A DNA stretch of 46,914 nt from an uncultured Eubacteriales bacterium (GCA_900539455.1 UQCD01000018.1:1-46914); one strand, 5' to 3'; positions 34,654 to 43,539 are shown, counted from the stretch's first letter. Made by a program: numbers and translations. The notes: generated by a model not told the origin, from the letters alone.

Positions 34654-36030
34654 ATGAAGAAAAAAGAAAAAAGAAAAATAAGTACCACAAGATGGATAGC
34701 AACAGGCTTTTTGATTGTTATACTATTAGGAACATTTTTGCTGATGCTGCCGAATTCGTCTGCAAGTGGTAAATCAACAGGTTTTATTGACGCATTATTT
34801 ACAGCAACTACATCTGTATGTGTTACGGGGCTGACAACGGTAGTTACGGCTACCCATTGGAGTTTATTTGGAAAAGTAGTTATATTAATACTGATACAAC
34901 TAGGCGGATTGGGTGTTGTTTGCTGTATGGTAGCAGTTTTAATGCTATTCAGAGTGAAAATTGATATGAGGGAAAAGGTTATGATACAGGAATCCTATGG
35001 GCTGGATTCTATGAGAAAAATTATGGGAATAATTCCTAAGGTGATTAAAGGTACAATTATTGTAGAATTAACAGGTGCTATTTTTTACTCTTTCAGATTT
35101 ATACCACAATATGGCTTTTTAAGAGGTGTGTGGTACTCTGTTTTCCATTCAATATCAGCATTTTGTAATGCAGGAATTGATATTTTAGGTGATAATAGTC
35201 TGATGGATTATAGTGGAGATGTATTGGTTAATTTTACAACTATGTTTTTAATTATAGCTGGAGGCATAGGCCTTATTGTCTGGTGGGATGTGTTTTCTGC
35301 TATAAAGAAAGCGAGAAAAATAGGTAAATTCAGAGGACAGATATTTTGTAAACTTACACTACATTCAAAAATAGCAATAAGCACAACTGTATTTTTGATT
35401 GTTTCAGGAAGTGTTTTGATATTTATTTTTGAATATAACAATCCAGATACTATTGGAAATTTTGGCTTGTTAAAGAAGATAATAGCATCCCTGTTTCAGT
35501 CGGTGACAACAAGAACAGCAGGATTTGCAGGTGTATCGCAGGCTGGGTTCAGATTATATACATATGTTGTTATTCTTGTGTTGATGATAATTGGTGGCTC
35601 ACCAATGGGAACTGCAGGGGGGCTTAAGACTACTACCGTAGCAATGATGTTTATTTGTGTAGGTTCGGTTATAAGAGGAAAAAAGGATGTTGAGGTATAC
35701 AATAGAAGAATAAGTAGTGAAAATATAAGAACTGGACTTACAGTTATTGTGTTAGGTATTGCGATGTTACTAGCAGGAATTATAGGACTTTCCATAACAG
35801 ATGGTTTTTCTGGTATGGCGACGGCATATGAGTGTACATCTGCCATTGCTACAGTAGGTTTATCTACAGGTATAACACCACTGTTGTCCATCGGTGGAAA
35901 ATTGATTATAATTATAATGATGTTTATAGGAAGAATAGGTCCAATTACCATTGCAATGGCCATTGGAGGCAAAAAATGCAACAATAATGATACAAGAAAG
36001 CTTGCTGAAAAGAAAATAATAGTTGGTTAG
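34654..36030 (+). CDS. ktrB: Potassium uptake channel subunit KtrB/TrkH
   Basis: This ~458-residue integral membrane protein conducts K+ as the pore of a Ktr/Trk system. Four pore-loop repeats are visible: TTSVCVTGLTTV, SISAFCNAGIDI, SVTTRTAGFAGV and ECTSAIATVGLSTGI, each with the central glycine of the selectivity filter. About eight to ten membrane helices surround them, and the C-terminal half has FIGRIGPITIAMAI. It lies 19 nt before the matching regulatory subunit gene. ATG 34654 is preferred over an in-frame TTG at 34645; neither has a strong ribosome binding site. Confidence 0.93.
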   Translation: MKKKEKRKISTTRWIATGFLIVILLGTFLLMLPNSSASGKSTGFIDALFTATTSVCVTGLTTVVTATHWSLFGKVVILILIQLGGLGVVCCMVAVLMLFRVKIDMREKVMIQESYGLDSMRKIMGIIPKVIKGTIIVELTGAIFYSFRFIPQYGFLRGVWYSVFHSISAFCNAGIDILGDNSLMDYSGDVLVNFTTMFLIIAGGIGLIVWWDVFSAIKKARKIGKFRGQIFCKLTLHSKIAISTTVFLIVSGSVLIFIFEYNNPDTIGNFGLLKKIIASLFQSVTTRTAGFAGVSQAGFRLYTYVVILVLMIIGGSPMGTAGGLKTTTVAMMFICVGSVIRGKKDVEVYNRRISSENIRTGLTVIVLGIAMLLAGIIGLSITDGFSGMATAYECTSAIATVGLSTGITPLLSIGGKLIIIIMMFIGRIGPITIAMAIGGKKCNNNDTRKLAEKKIIVG

Positions 36031-36049
36031 TTAAAAGAAAGGTAAATAT

Positions 36050-36691
36050 ATGAAGGATATTGCAGTTATAGGATTAGGTAATTTTGGATTTAGTATTGCC
36101 CGGGAATACGCTACAGAAGGTGGAAATGTATTAGCAATAGATATTAATGATGAAAAGGTACAGGAGGTATCAGATTTTGTTACATATGCCGTAAGGGCGG
36201 ATGTGACAGAGCCGGAGGTAATAAAAGGTGTTGGGCTGGAAAATGTTGATATAGCAGTTATAGCTATATCTAACAATATGGAAGCATCGGTCATGGCAAC
36301 TATTATTGCAAAGGAGCTGGGTGTTCCGGAAATTATAGCAAAGGCAAATAATGATATTCATGCAAAGGTTCTAAAAAAAGTTGGAGCAGATAGGGTTGTG
36401 TTTCCTGAAAAGGAGATGGGCATGAAAATTGCAAAAAATATATCATTAAACAGATTTAAGGACATTATAGATTTACAGGAGGATCATTCTATAATTGAGG
36501 TACAGGTTCCGAAGAACTGGGTAGGCAAAAATCTTGCAGAGCTTAACCCAAGGAAGAAGTATGGATTTAATGTAATTGCATCTAGAAAGGAACATGAACT
36601 GACTATTAACCTGAATCCAACAACTCCATTTAGTGAAAATGAATCAATAATTGTAATAGGGAAAAATGAGCTTTTACAGAAGGTTTTCTAG
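36050..36691 (+). CDS. ktrA: Potassium uptake regulatory subunit KtrA (RCK/TrkA-N, TrkA-C)
   Basis: This 213-residue cytoplasmic protein binds nucleotide and gates KtrB. The N-terminal RCK Rossmann domain begins with DIAVIGLGNFGFSIAREY and has an acidic ribose-binding residue in VLAIDINDEKV. A C-terminal RCK_C domain (about 135-213) contains NWVGKNLAELNPRKKYG. Length is typical of KtrA. The start follows GAAAGG 8 nt upstream and lies 19 nt after ktrB. Confidence 0.94.
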   Translation: MKDIAVIGLGNFGFSIAREYATEGGNVLAIDINDEKVQEVSDFVTYAVRADVTEPEVIKGVGLENVDIAVIAISNNMEASVMATIIAKELGVPEIIAKANNDIHAKVLKKVGADRVVFPEKEMGMKIAKNISLNRFKDIIDLQEDHSIIEVQVPKNWVGKNLAELNPRKKYGFNVIASRKEHELTINLNPTTPFSENESIIVIGKNELLQKVF

Positions 36692-36777
36692 GTGAAAGAG
36701 ATAATACAGAAAAGTAATTGTACAAGAAACGATATGTCTATAAAAAGGCAGGCCACGATGTCAGGAAAGGATATATA

Positions 36778-37608
36778 ATGGGACAAATAGGAGAAATCAC
36801 CTCACTTTCAAATCCTCACATTAAAAATATTAAGGCATTACAAAATAAAGCAGCCCTTCGTAAAAAAGAGGGACTATTTGTAGTTGAGGGATTAAAGATG
36901 TTTGTTGAAGCACCTATTAATATTATAAAAAGTGTATATGTATCAGAAAACTTATTAGAGGATTTAGCAAATAATAAGGGATTTACCGAAAAACTGCGTC
37001 AGGAAGCATTGCAAAAGCTTAAAACTGTTCAATATACTAAGATAGGAAATGATGTTTTAAAAAGTATATCAGATACAGTTGCGCCACAGGGTATTTTTGT
37101 AATATGTAAAAGTTTTGAGTACTCTCTGGATAAGCTTGTAGAAAAAAGCAAAAAACAGATTTTTCTTGTGCTTGATGAGATTAAGGACCCGGGAAATATG
37201 GGTACAATAATTCGTACAGCAGAGGGCGCTGGTGTAACAGCTGTAATAATGAATAGCAGGTGTGTGGATATATTTAATCCAAAGGTAACAAGAGCTACTA
37301 TGGGTTCGATTTTCAGAGTGCCATTTATTATAGAAGAAACTCTTGAAAATTCCATTAATTTTCTAAAAGAAAAAGGTGTTGTTACATATGCAGCTCACTT
37401 AAATGGAAAAGAGTATTTTAATGAAGAAAATTTTAATGAATCTGTTGGAATTTTCATAGGAAATGAGGCAAAAGGTTTAAGCACTTCAGTTGCAGAGCTT
37501 GCAGATAAATATATAAAAATTCCTATGGAGGGACAGGTGGAATCACTTAATGCGTCAGTTGCAGCAGCAATTTTAATGTATGAAGCAAAAAGAAAAATCA
37601 CAGTGTAA
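36778..37608 (+). CDS. TrmH/SpoU-family RNA 2'-O-methyltransferase
   Basis: This 276-residue SPOUT enzyme is likely a 23S rRNA or tRNA ribose 2'-O-methyltransferase. An N-terminal substrate-binding domain (about 8-100, NPHIKNIKALQNKAALRKKE) precedes the knotted SAM domain with LDEIKDPGNMGTIIRTAEGA, FIGNEAKGLS and the final IPMEGQVESLNASVAAAI motif. The ATG at 36778 follows AGGAAAGG; an earlier TTG at 36718 has no ribosome binding site. It follows ktrA by 86 nt and ends at a clear terminator. The precise target nucleotide cannot be assigned. Confidence 0.92.
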   Translation: MGQIGEITSLSNPHIKNIKALQNKAALRKKEGLFVVEGLKMFVEAPINIIKSVYVSENLLEDLANNKGFTEKLRQEALQKLKTVQYTKIGNDVLKSISDTVAPQGIFVICKSFEYSLDKLVEKSKKQIFLVLDEIKDPGNMGTIIRTAEGAGVTAVIMNSRCVDIFNPKVTRATMGSIFRVPFIIEETLENSINFLKEKGVVTYAAHLNGKEYFNEENFNESVGIFIGNEAKGLSTSVAELADKYIKIPMEGQVESLNASVAAAILMYEAKRKITV

Positions 37609-37663
37609 TAAATTTGTAATATTTGCATACAATTTTAATGAATAAGATTGTATGGAACATTTG

Positions 37664-37692
37664 AAAAGTGCCGTAAAATCGGCACTTTTTTA
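37664..37692 (+). terminator. Rho-independent terminator after the TrmH-family gene
   Basis: AAAAGTGCCG pairs perfectly with CGGCACTTTT around loop TAAAAT, continuing into a T run (TTTTTTAAT). Confidence 0.92.
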
Positions 37693-37710
37693 ATATTAAA
37701 ATACAAAAAC

Positions 37711-37739
37711 TTGACAAATGATAATATATTTGATAATAT
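37711..37739 (+). promoter_or_regulatory. Sigma-A-like promoter for the cell-wall hydrolase
   Basis: A perfect TTGACA -35 (37711-37716), a 17-nt spacer and a TAATAT -10 (37734-37739; 4 of 6 matches). It lies between the terminator of the previous gene and the AAGGAGGA ribosome binding site of the hydrolase. Confidence 0.6.
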
Positions 37740-37804
37740 ACTCCTCGAAAAGTTGTAATAAATTTAATATTTTTGTAACAATTCAAAAAAGCAAGGAGGA
37801 AATC

Positions 37805-39082
37805 ATGGAAACTAAACAAGATAAGATAATTACCTTTATCTCAGCACTTTTGGCAGCTGTTATATTAGTAGTAGTTATCGCTTGCAATGTGGGGAATGAT
37901 TCATCAAAAACAGATGCTTTGGAAAACCAAAGCGAAAAAGGAAATGGTAATTACACTTCAACAGATTTACAGGCATCTATAATAGATTCAGACGGATTGA
38001 TAAAAGGTGTTGTAGCTGATGAAACTGATTCTGAAGAAAAAGCTTCAGAGAAAACAACAGATAGTAGTGAATTAACAGCGGGAGCAGAACCAGAAACTGT
38101 AGAAACAGTTATGGAGAAAGCACCTAGTAAATATGCAGGAAAGTTCCTGGTTAATGTAGATGAGTTCTTATTCGTAAGGGCAGAAGGCAGTGCCGATGCA
38201 CAGGCAGTTGGAAAAATATACAAGGGCTGTGGCGGTGATGTAATCGAAAAAGGAACTGAATGGTCAAAGATTAAATCAGGAAATGTTGAAGGATATATTA
38301 AAAACGAATTCGCATATTTTGATGAAGAGCTTGAAGCTCACGAAAGTGAATTTGCTGGCAGCACAGCTAAATCAACAGTAAATTCTCTTAGAATTAGAAA
38401 GACAGCAGACTTAAATGGTACAGTTATCGGCACTATTGATGAAGGTGCAGATGTAATCATTAATGAGCTTGGGACAGAATGGACTCATGTAACATATTCT
38501 GGTGTTACAGGTTATGTATCAACAAATTATTTAAATATAACATACCAGATGGGTACAGGTATTACTACTGAAGAAGAGCAGGCTGAAATAGCAGAGGAAG
38601 AAGCTAGAAAGGCAGCCGAGGCTGCTGCAGCAGCAGAAGCCGAAAGAGCTAGACAGCAGAAGCAGGCTCAGGCAGTAGCAAACAGTCATTTTGTTGAAAC
38701 AGTCCAAACTTCAGCTTATAGTATTTCAGAGGAAGATGCGTACCTTATTGCTTGTGTAGTTAGTGCAGAAGCAGGTGGAGATATTTACGAAGACCAGCTT
38801 GCAGTAGCAAATGTTATTCTTAACAGACTTAAATCTGGAAGATACGGCAATTCAGTAAGCAATGTAGTATATGCAAGAGGACAGTTTACTGTAACAGTAA
38901 ATGGTGCATTAGAAAGATATATGACAAACGGTCCTTTATCGGTAGCTGTACAGGCTACAAAGGATGCTATATCAGGAGTAAACAATGTTCCAAATTATAG
39001 CAATTTCTGTGCATTATATGCAGCAAACTATTCAAGATATAATGAATATACAATAATCGGGGCTCAGGTATTCTACAGATAG
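37805..39082 (+). CDS. Exported cell-wall hydrolase with two SH3b domains and SleB-type catalytic domain
   Basis: This 425-residue envelope protein has an N-terminal hydrophobic segment (about 8-26) ending VVVIAC, a possible lipobox, so it is a lipoprotein or membrane-anchored. A Ser/Glu/Thr-rich linker leads to two bacterial SH3 domains (about 108-174 and 188-246; FVRAEGSADAQAVGKIYKG and LRIRKTADLNGTVIGTIDEG), then an Ala/Glu-rich helical linker (about 255-295). The C-terminal Hydrolase_2/SleB-like domain (about 311-425) contains LIACVVSAEAGGDIYEDQLA, with the conserved Glu, and ends in AQVFYR. Relatives cleave spore cortex or vegetative peptidoglycan. The start follows AAGGAGGA. Confidence 0.9.
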   Translation: METKQDKIITFISALLAAVILVVVIACNVGNDSSKTDALENQSEKGNGNYTSTDLQASIIDSDGLIKGVVADETDSEEKASEKTTDSSELTAGAEPETVETVMEKAPSKYAGKFLVNVDEFLFVRAEGSADAQAVGKIYKGCGGDVIEKGTEWSKIKSGNVEGYIKNEFAYFDEELEAHESEFAGSTAKSTVNSLRIRKTADLNGTVIGTIDEGADVIINELGTEWTHVTYSGVTGYVSTNYLNITYQMGTGITTEEEQAEIAEEEARKAAEAAAAAEAERARQQKQAQAVANSHFVETVQTSAYSISEEDAYLIACVVSAEAGGDIYEDQLAVANVILNRLKSGRYGNSVSNVVYARGQFTVTVNGALERYMTNGPLSVAVQATKDAISGVNNVPNYSNFCALYAANYSRYNEYTIIGAQVFYR

Positions 39083-39101
39083 AGTGGAAGCAGAAAGTTT
39101 T

Positions 39102-39141
39102 GTAGCATACAAGAATGTAGATTCTTGTGTGCTACTTTTTT
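39102..39141 (+). terminator. Strong rho-independent terminator after the cell-wall hydrolase
   Basis: GTAGCATACAAGAAT (39102-39116) pairs with ATTCTTGTGTGCTAC (39121-39135, one G-T pair) around a 4-nt loop, followed by TTTTTTA. Confidence 0.92.
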
Positions 39142-39219
39142 ATACCTAAGAAAGTAGTTTTAAATGCCTTTGTGTGGGATTTGTGCTACAACAACGAAAA
39201 AGTTATGTGATAGAGTGCA

Positions 39220-39389
39220 AAACCTACGCAATGTACAAAGATATATATCCTTAAAGGGACCGCTTGCGCTTAGCTCGTGCGCGTAGCGGATACTAAACAA
39301 AATCTACGCTAACGCTTGATTTAGTTAAGTACCGACGGCACGAGATGTCACCTTTAAGGATATAGGTCTTTGTATATTGCTTTGGGTTT
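39220..39389. repeat. 170-bp palindromic element, copy B (inverted relative to A)
   Basis: A 30-bp outer stem (39228-39257 with 39351-39380, three mismatches) encloses a G+C-rich asymmetric core and a small central loop. The left arm has GGGACCGCTTGCGCTTAGCT and GCGTAGCGG. The right arm has TAAGTACCGACG (39326-39337), the exact reverse complement of CGTCGGTACTTA in element A. The outer-stem sequence is unrelated to those of A and C. No reading frame. Confidence 0.9.
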
Positions 39390-39648
39390 GATATTCACAA
39401 AGTTATTGAAAATGAATTTCTACATTACTTGTGTTATAATGTTAATAAAGTTGTGGTAAAAGATTTTATACATATTAGATATTATAGAAATTGTTTATAA
39501 ACATAGACTATTTGTTGATGTGCAAAATCAACATAAAACCATTTAATACTAGAGCTACTTCGCATATAATATGTGGCATAAATTAGTTTTATATAGTTGG
39601 GGAGTAGATAAATGAGGGATAAGTTGGTTATGATAGTAGGAGAGTAGA
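39390..39648 (+). other. Non-coding spacer with an extended -10 promoter candidate
   Basis: This stretch between two palindromic elements has no convincing gene. TGTTATAAT near 39431-39439 is an extended -10 pointing right, towards element C. A short hairpin lies near 39508-39528 (TGTTGAT...ATCAACA). A transcript starting about 39446 and running through element C would be a candidate non-coding RNA; this is speculative. Confidence 0.35.
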
Positions 39649-39798
39649 TATACAAGGCATATAACAGCTTTAGATAGGGACATCTGCAACCGCTAGTGCT
39701 TAGTAAGTGCAAGCGAGAGTGTAGCACGAACTTAGCACTACTGCGAGGTGCAGCTAAGCGAAGGCGGTCCCTATATAAACTGTTATATGCCTTGTATA
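39649..39798. repeat. 150-bp palindromic element, copy C
   Basis: A perfect 19-bp outer stem (TATACAAGGCATATAACAG / 39780-39798), extended by a second paired block ending GGGAC/GTCCC, encloses a G+C-rich core. The right arm, reverse-complemented, reads GGGACCGCCTTCGCTTAGCT, nearly the same 20 nt as the left arm of element B. The interior AAGCGAGAGTGT resembles GAGCGAGAGCGTG of element A. No reading frame. Confidence 0.9.
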
Positions 39799-39870
39799 AT
39801 TACAACTTACTATACAAAAAACATTAGGCGATTCGTATATTTCAATCTATATAAAACTATTATAAATCTC

Positions 39871-39899
39871 TTTACATAACCCTCAAAAAAGGCTATTAT
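39871..39899 (+). promoter_or_regulatory. Sigma-A-like promoter for argF
   Basis: TTTACA (39871-39876), a 17-nt spacer and TATTAT (39894-39899), each hexamer matching consensus at 5 of 6 positions. Transcription would start near 39907, about 30 nt before the argF ATG. No ARG-box palindrome is obvious. Confidence 0.65.
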
Positions 39900-39937
39900 A
39901 AGAAAAGATTAGTATTTTACAGAAAGAAGGAAGCATT

Positions 39938-40945
39938 ATGAATTCATTAGTTGGAACAAATTTTTTGACATTAAAGGATTTAACTCCACAGCAGATAGAA
40001 TATCTTGTTGATTTATCAGCAGATTTAAAGGATAAAAAGAAAAAGGGCATTGCACACGAATATTGCAAGGGCAAAAATGTAGCATTAATTTTTGAAAAGA
40101 CCAGCACAAGAACAAGATGCTCCTTTGAGGTAGCAGCACACGATTTAGGTATGGGTAGTACATATTTAGACCCAACTGGCTCACAGATTGGCAAGAAGGA
40201 AAGCATTGCTGATACAGCCAGAGTTCTTGGAAGAATGTATGACGGTATTGAATATCGTGGCTTTGGTCAGGAAATAGTTGAGGAGCTTGCAAAATATGCG
40301 GGTGTTCCAGTATGGAATGGCTTGACAAACGAATTTCACCCAACACAGATGATAGCGGACCTTCTTACAATTAAAGAGAAGTTTGGAAAGCTTAAGGGTC
40401 TTAATTTTGTTTATATGGGCGATGCAAGATATAATATGGGTAATTCACTTATGATTGCCTGTACAAAAATGGGCATTAATTTTACTGCCTGCACAAATAA
40501 AAAATATTTCCCAGATAAGGAATTAGTAGCTTTATGCGAAGGTTATGCAAAAGAAAGCGGGGCAGCTCTTACTCTTACAGAAAGCGTAGAGGAAGGTACA
40601 AAGGATGCAGATGTAATTTATACTGATGTATGGGTATCAATGGGTGAGCCTGATGAAGCTTGGAATGAAAGAATTAATGACTTATTACCATATCAGGTTA
40701 ATAAAAAGGCTATGGCCAACGCAAAGCCTGCAGCAATCTTTATGCACTGTTTACCAGCCTTCCACGATTTGAAAACAAAGATTGGCAAAGAGGTATATGA
40801 GAAATTTGGTGTTGCAGAGCTTGAGGTTACAGATGAAGTATTTGAATCTGAACAGTCAGTTGTTTTTGATGAGGCTGAAAACAGAATGCACTCTATTAAG
40901 GCTATTATGCTTGCAACCCTTGGTGGCTATGAGCTTTCAAAATAA
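39938..40945 (+). CDS. argF: Ornithine carbamoyltransferase
   Basis: This 335-residue cytoplasmic enzyme forms citrulline from ornithine and carbamoyl phosphate. It has the carbamoyl-phosphate motif EKTSTRTRCSFEVAA, HPTQMIADLLTIKE, the ornithine-side motif DVWVSMGEPDEAWNER and the catalytic HCLPAFHD. Length is typical. No other arginine genes lie next to it, so a biosynthetic (argF) or catabolic (arcB) role cannot be separated by context; putrescine carbamoyltransferase is less likely given the SMGEP motif. The start follows AGAAAGAAGGAAG. Confidence 0.92.
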   Translation: MNSLVGTNFLTLKDLTPQQIEYLVDLSADLKDKKKKGIAHEYCKGKNVALIFEKTSTRTRCSFEVAAHDLGMGSTYLDPTGSQIGKKESIADTARVLGRMYDGIEYRGFGQEIVEELAKYAGVPVWNGLTNEFHPTQMIADLLTIKEKFGKLKGLNFVYMGDARYNMGNSLMIACTKMGINFTACTNKKYFPDKELVALCEGYAKESGAALTLTESVEEGTKDADVIYTDVWVSMGEPDEAWNERINDLLPYQVNKKAMANAKPAAIFMHCLPAFHDLKTKIGKEVYEKFGVAELEVTDEVFESEQSVVFDEAENRMHSIKAIMLATLGGYELSK

Positions 40946-40962
40946 TGTAGGTAAGGTAAGAT

Positions 40963-41250
40963 ATGGAAATTAACAGAAATCGACGCAATTTTAAAACAAT
41001 AGGAAAAGTAATAGATGTTATAAATTTAGGCTTATCCATAATAATAATATTAGCTGTATTATTCTTAATAATTAATGTGCAAAAATATATGATAATGTTT
41101 CCTGTAGTTTTTTTAGCTTCAGCAGCAATGAATGCAGCACTTGGTTTTAAGGTTTATAAGCAAAGAGAAACATTACATGGAATAATATTATTTGTAGTAG
41201 GATTTTTTATGTTAGTTTTATCAATAATAGGATTTATGGTGGCATTATAA
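40963..41250 (+). CDS. Small membrane protein of unknown function
   Basis: This 95-residue protein has a basic N-terminus (MEINRNRRNFK) and three predicted membrane helices (about 20-42, 45-63 and 72-94). I do not recognise a family. It begins 17 nt after argF behind a weak AGGTAAGG site, and its TAA overlaps the birA start (TAATG), so it is translated in the same operon. Consistent codon use and tight spacing support a real gene. Confidence 0.7.
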   Translation: MEINRNRRNFKTIGKVIDVINLGLSIIIILAVLFLIINVQKYMIMFPVVFLASAAMNAALGFKVYKQRETLHGIILFVVGFFMLVLSIIGFMVAL

Positions 41251-42215
41251 TGAAATCAAAAATACTAGCAAAGCTAAAAAATACAACAGATTATGTTTCT
41301 GGACAGGAATTATGTCAGGAATTTAATGTATCCAGAACAGCTATTTGGAAGATTATTAATAAATTAAGAGATGAAGGATACGAAATAGAGGCTGTAAGCC
41401 ATAAGGGCTATAGAATAGTAAATGTACCTGATATTTTATCCCAGAATGAAATAGAAAGCGTTGTAGATAATTATAAAATAGTCTATAAGGATGAAATTGA
41501 CTCTACCAACAATTATGCAAAAAGACTGGCAGAGGATGGCGAAAAAGAGGATATGCTTATAGTCAGTGATTGCCAGACAGCAGGCAGAGGCAGAAATGGA
41601 AGGAGCTTTGCGTCCCTTAAGGGCAAGGGCATTTTTATGACCTTACTTAAGCACCCAAAGCTAGAACCACAAAAGGCATCTATGGTTACTATTGTTACAG
41701 CTATGGCAGTCAGAGAAGGGATTTTTAATGCTACAGGGCTGGAATGTAATATAAAATGGCCTAATGATATTGTTTATGACGGCAAAAAGGTTTGTGGCAT
41801 TCTTACAGAGATGAGTGCTGAAATGCAGAATATCAATTATGTGGTTATTGGAATTGGCATAAATACATCAAATGAAAGCTTTTCAGAGGATATAAAGGAT
41901 GTGGCTGTATCTATAAAAATGACTGGTAAGAATACAATTAAAAGAAGCAGCATTATAGAGCAGGTAATAAAAAGCTTTGATAAATACTTTACAGAGTTTG
42001 AAAAAACAAGTGATTTAGAGTATCTTCGTGAGGAATACAATAAGTATCTGGTAAATGCAGGCAATAAGGTAAGGATTGTAGCTGAGGACACAGACTACGA
42101 GGCTATTGCCTTAGGCATTGACCACGAAGGCCGTCTGCTTGTAAATAAAGATGGAAAAATAATAAAAATAGTATCTGGAGAAGTTTCAGTACGAGGAGTC
42201 TACGGTTATGTATAA
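41250..42215 (+). CDS. birA: Bifunctional biotin-protein ligase / biotin operon repressor
   Basis: This 321-residue protein attaches biotin to acyl-CoA carboxylase and related carrier proteins. An N-terminal helix-turn-helix (VSGQELCQEFNVSRTAIWKI) suggests it also represses biotin genes. The catalytic domain has GRGRNGRSFASLKGKGIFM and IKWPNDIVYDGKKVCGILTE, and a C-terminal SH3-like domain (about 275-321) ends the protein. It shares a base with the preceding stop codon and overlaps the next gene by 8 nt. Confidence 0.94.
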   Translation: MKSKILAKLKNTTDYVSGQELCQEFNVSRTAIWKIINKLRDEGYEIEAVSHKGYRIVNVPDILSQNEIESVVDNYKIVYKDEIDSTNNYAKRLAEDGEKEDMLIVSDCQTAGRGRNGRSFASLKGKGIFMTLLKHPKLEPQKASMVTIVTAMAVREGIFNATGLECNIKWPNDIVYDGKKVCGILTEMSAEMQNINYVVIGIGINTSNESFSEDIKDVAVSIKMTGKNTIKRSSIIEQVIKSFDKYFTEFEKTSDLEYLREEYNKYLVNAGNKVRIVAEDTDYEAIALGIDHEGRLLVNKDGKIIKIVSGEVSVRGVYGYV

Positions 42216-42537
42216 CAAAAATACAGTATTATGCGGCTCAAACGCATATGAACAAAAATATTATTTTAATGATGAATTTGATAGATTGCCAGAATCTATT
42301 AAGGACGAATTAAAGGCAATGTGTGTGCTTTTTACGGAGGATATAGGTGGAATACTTACTTTGGAATACACAGAGGATGGTAATCTGGAGTTTGATGTAC
42401 TTTGCGATGAAGGAGATTTACTTTTTGATGATATAGGCTGTGGCTTAAAAATAAAGCAGCTTAGAACAGAAAAAAGAGAGCTGCTGGAAGCATTGGAAAT
42501 GTACTACAAAGTATTTGTTCTTGGGGAAGATATGTAG
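42208..42537 (+). CDS. Uncharacterised DUF6145-like protein
   Basis: This 109-residue acidic cytoplasmic protein has no signal or membrane segment. It contains CVLFTEDIGGILTLEYTEDG and FDDIGCGLKIKQLRTEKREL. I recall a DUF6145 family of this size near birA/dusB in Lachnospiraceae, but the function is unknown. It begins inside the end of birA (8-nt overlap) and ends 15 nt before dusB, so it is almost certainly translated. Confidence 0.72.
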   Translation: MYNKNTVLCGSNAYEQKYYFNDEFDRLPESIKDELKAMCVLFTEDIGGILTLEYTEDGNLEFDVLCDEGDLLFDDIGCGLKIKQLRTEKRELLEALEMYYKVFVLGEDM

Positions 42538-42552
42538 TATAGGAGATACTAG

Positions 42553-43539
42553 ATGAAAATTGGAAATGTAGAAATTGCAAACAATATAGCCTTAGGACCA
42601 ATGGCTGGTGTGACTGATTTGCCTTTTAGGAAGCTTTGCAAGGAAATGGGCTGTGGGCTTATGTACACAGAAATGGTTAGTGCAAAGGCTATATTATACA
42701 ACAATAAAAATACAGATGAGCTTTTAAGGGTGGATGAGAACGAAAGACCTATTGCAGTACAGCTTTTTGGCTCTGACCCTGATATAATGGCAGAAATGGC
42801 GGCAAGGATTGAAGAAGGTCCTTATGATTTTATTGATATTAATATGGGCTGCCCTGTGCCTAAGATTGTAGGCAATGGGGAAGGCTCAGCACTTATGAAA
42901 AATCCAAAGCTGGCTGGTGATATTGTGGCTGCAATGGTAAAAAAATGTAAAAAGCCTATAACAGTAAAAATCCGCAAGGGCTTTGATGATGAAAATATAA
43001 ATGCTCCAGAATTTGCAAAAGTGCTAGAGGCAAATGGAGCTAGCGCAGTAGCAGTTCACGGAAGAACCAGAGAGCAGTATTACACAGGTAATGCTGATTG
43101 GGATATTATAAGTAAGGTTAAAGCAGCAGTAAATATTCCTGTAATTGGAAATGGAGATATTACAACACCTGTTGACGCAAAAAAAATGATAGAGCAGACA
43201 GGCTGTGACGGAGTGATGATAGGACGAGCAGCCAGAGGAAATCCGTGGATATTTAAAGAAGTATCTCATTATCTTGCAACAGGAGAACTGATAGAGCGTC
43301 CAACACTTGATGAAGTAAGGAAAATGATACTTAGACACGCAAGGATGTTGGTAGAATACAAGGGTAATTTTATTGGAATCAGAGAGATGCGAAAGCATGT
43401 TTCATGGTATATATCAGGGTATCCACATTCGGCAGCAATACGAAATCAGGTAAATATGGTGGAAAGTATTGAGGAGCTGGAAGAACTGATAAATGAAAAA
43501 GTTAGCATCATAGTAGACACAAAGGCAGCAAATAATTAG
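42553..43539 (+). CDS. dusB: tRNA-dihydrouridine synthase B
   Basis: This 328-residue FMN enzyme reduces uridines in tRNA D-loops using NADPH. Motifs are LGPMAGVTDLPFRKLC at the N-terminus, NMGCPVPKIVGNGEGSALM with the catalytic cysteine, the phosphate-binding HGRTREQYYTG and IGNGDI, and GVMIGRAARGNPWIF. The C-terminal helical domain is present. The start follows TAGGAGAT. It is the fifth gene of the argF-birA string. Confidence 0.95.
   Translation: MKIGNVEIANNIALGPMAGVTDLPFRKLCKEMGCGLMYTEMVSAKAILYNNKNTDELLRVDENERPIAVQLFGSDPDIMAEMAARIEEGPYDFIDINMGCPVPKIVGNGEGSALMKNPKLAGDIVAAMVKKCKKPITVKIRKGFDDENINAPEFAKVLEANGASAVAVHGRTREQYYTGNADWDIISKVKAAVNIPVIGNGDITTPVDAKKMIEQTGCDGVMIGRAARGNPWIFKEVSHYLATGELIERPTLDEVRKMILRHARMLVEYKGNFIGIREMRKHVSWYISGYPHSAAIRNQVNMVESIEELEELINEKVSIIVDTKAANN

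Noticed and set aside
39482..39727. 81-residue minus-strand frame overlapping palindromic element C
   Set aside because: It begins inside the palindrome core, has no ribosome binding site and low-complexity content. A structural element explains the region better.
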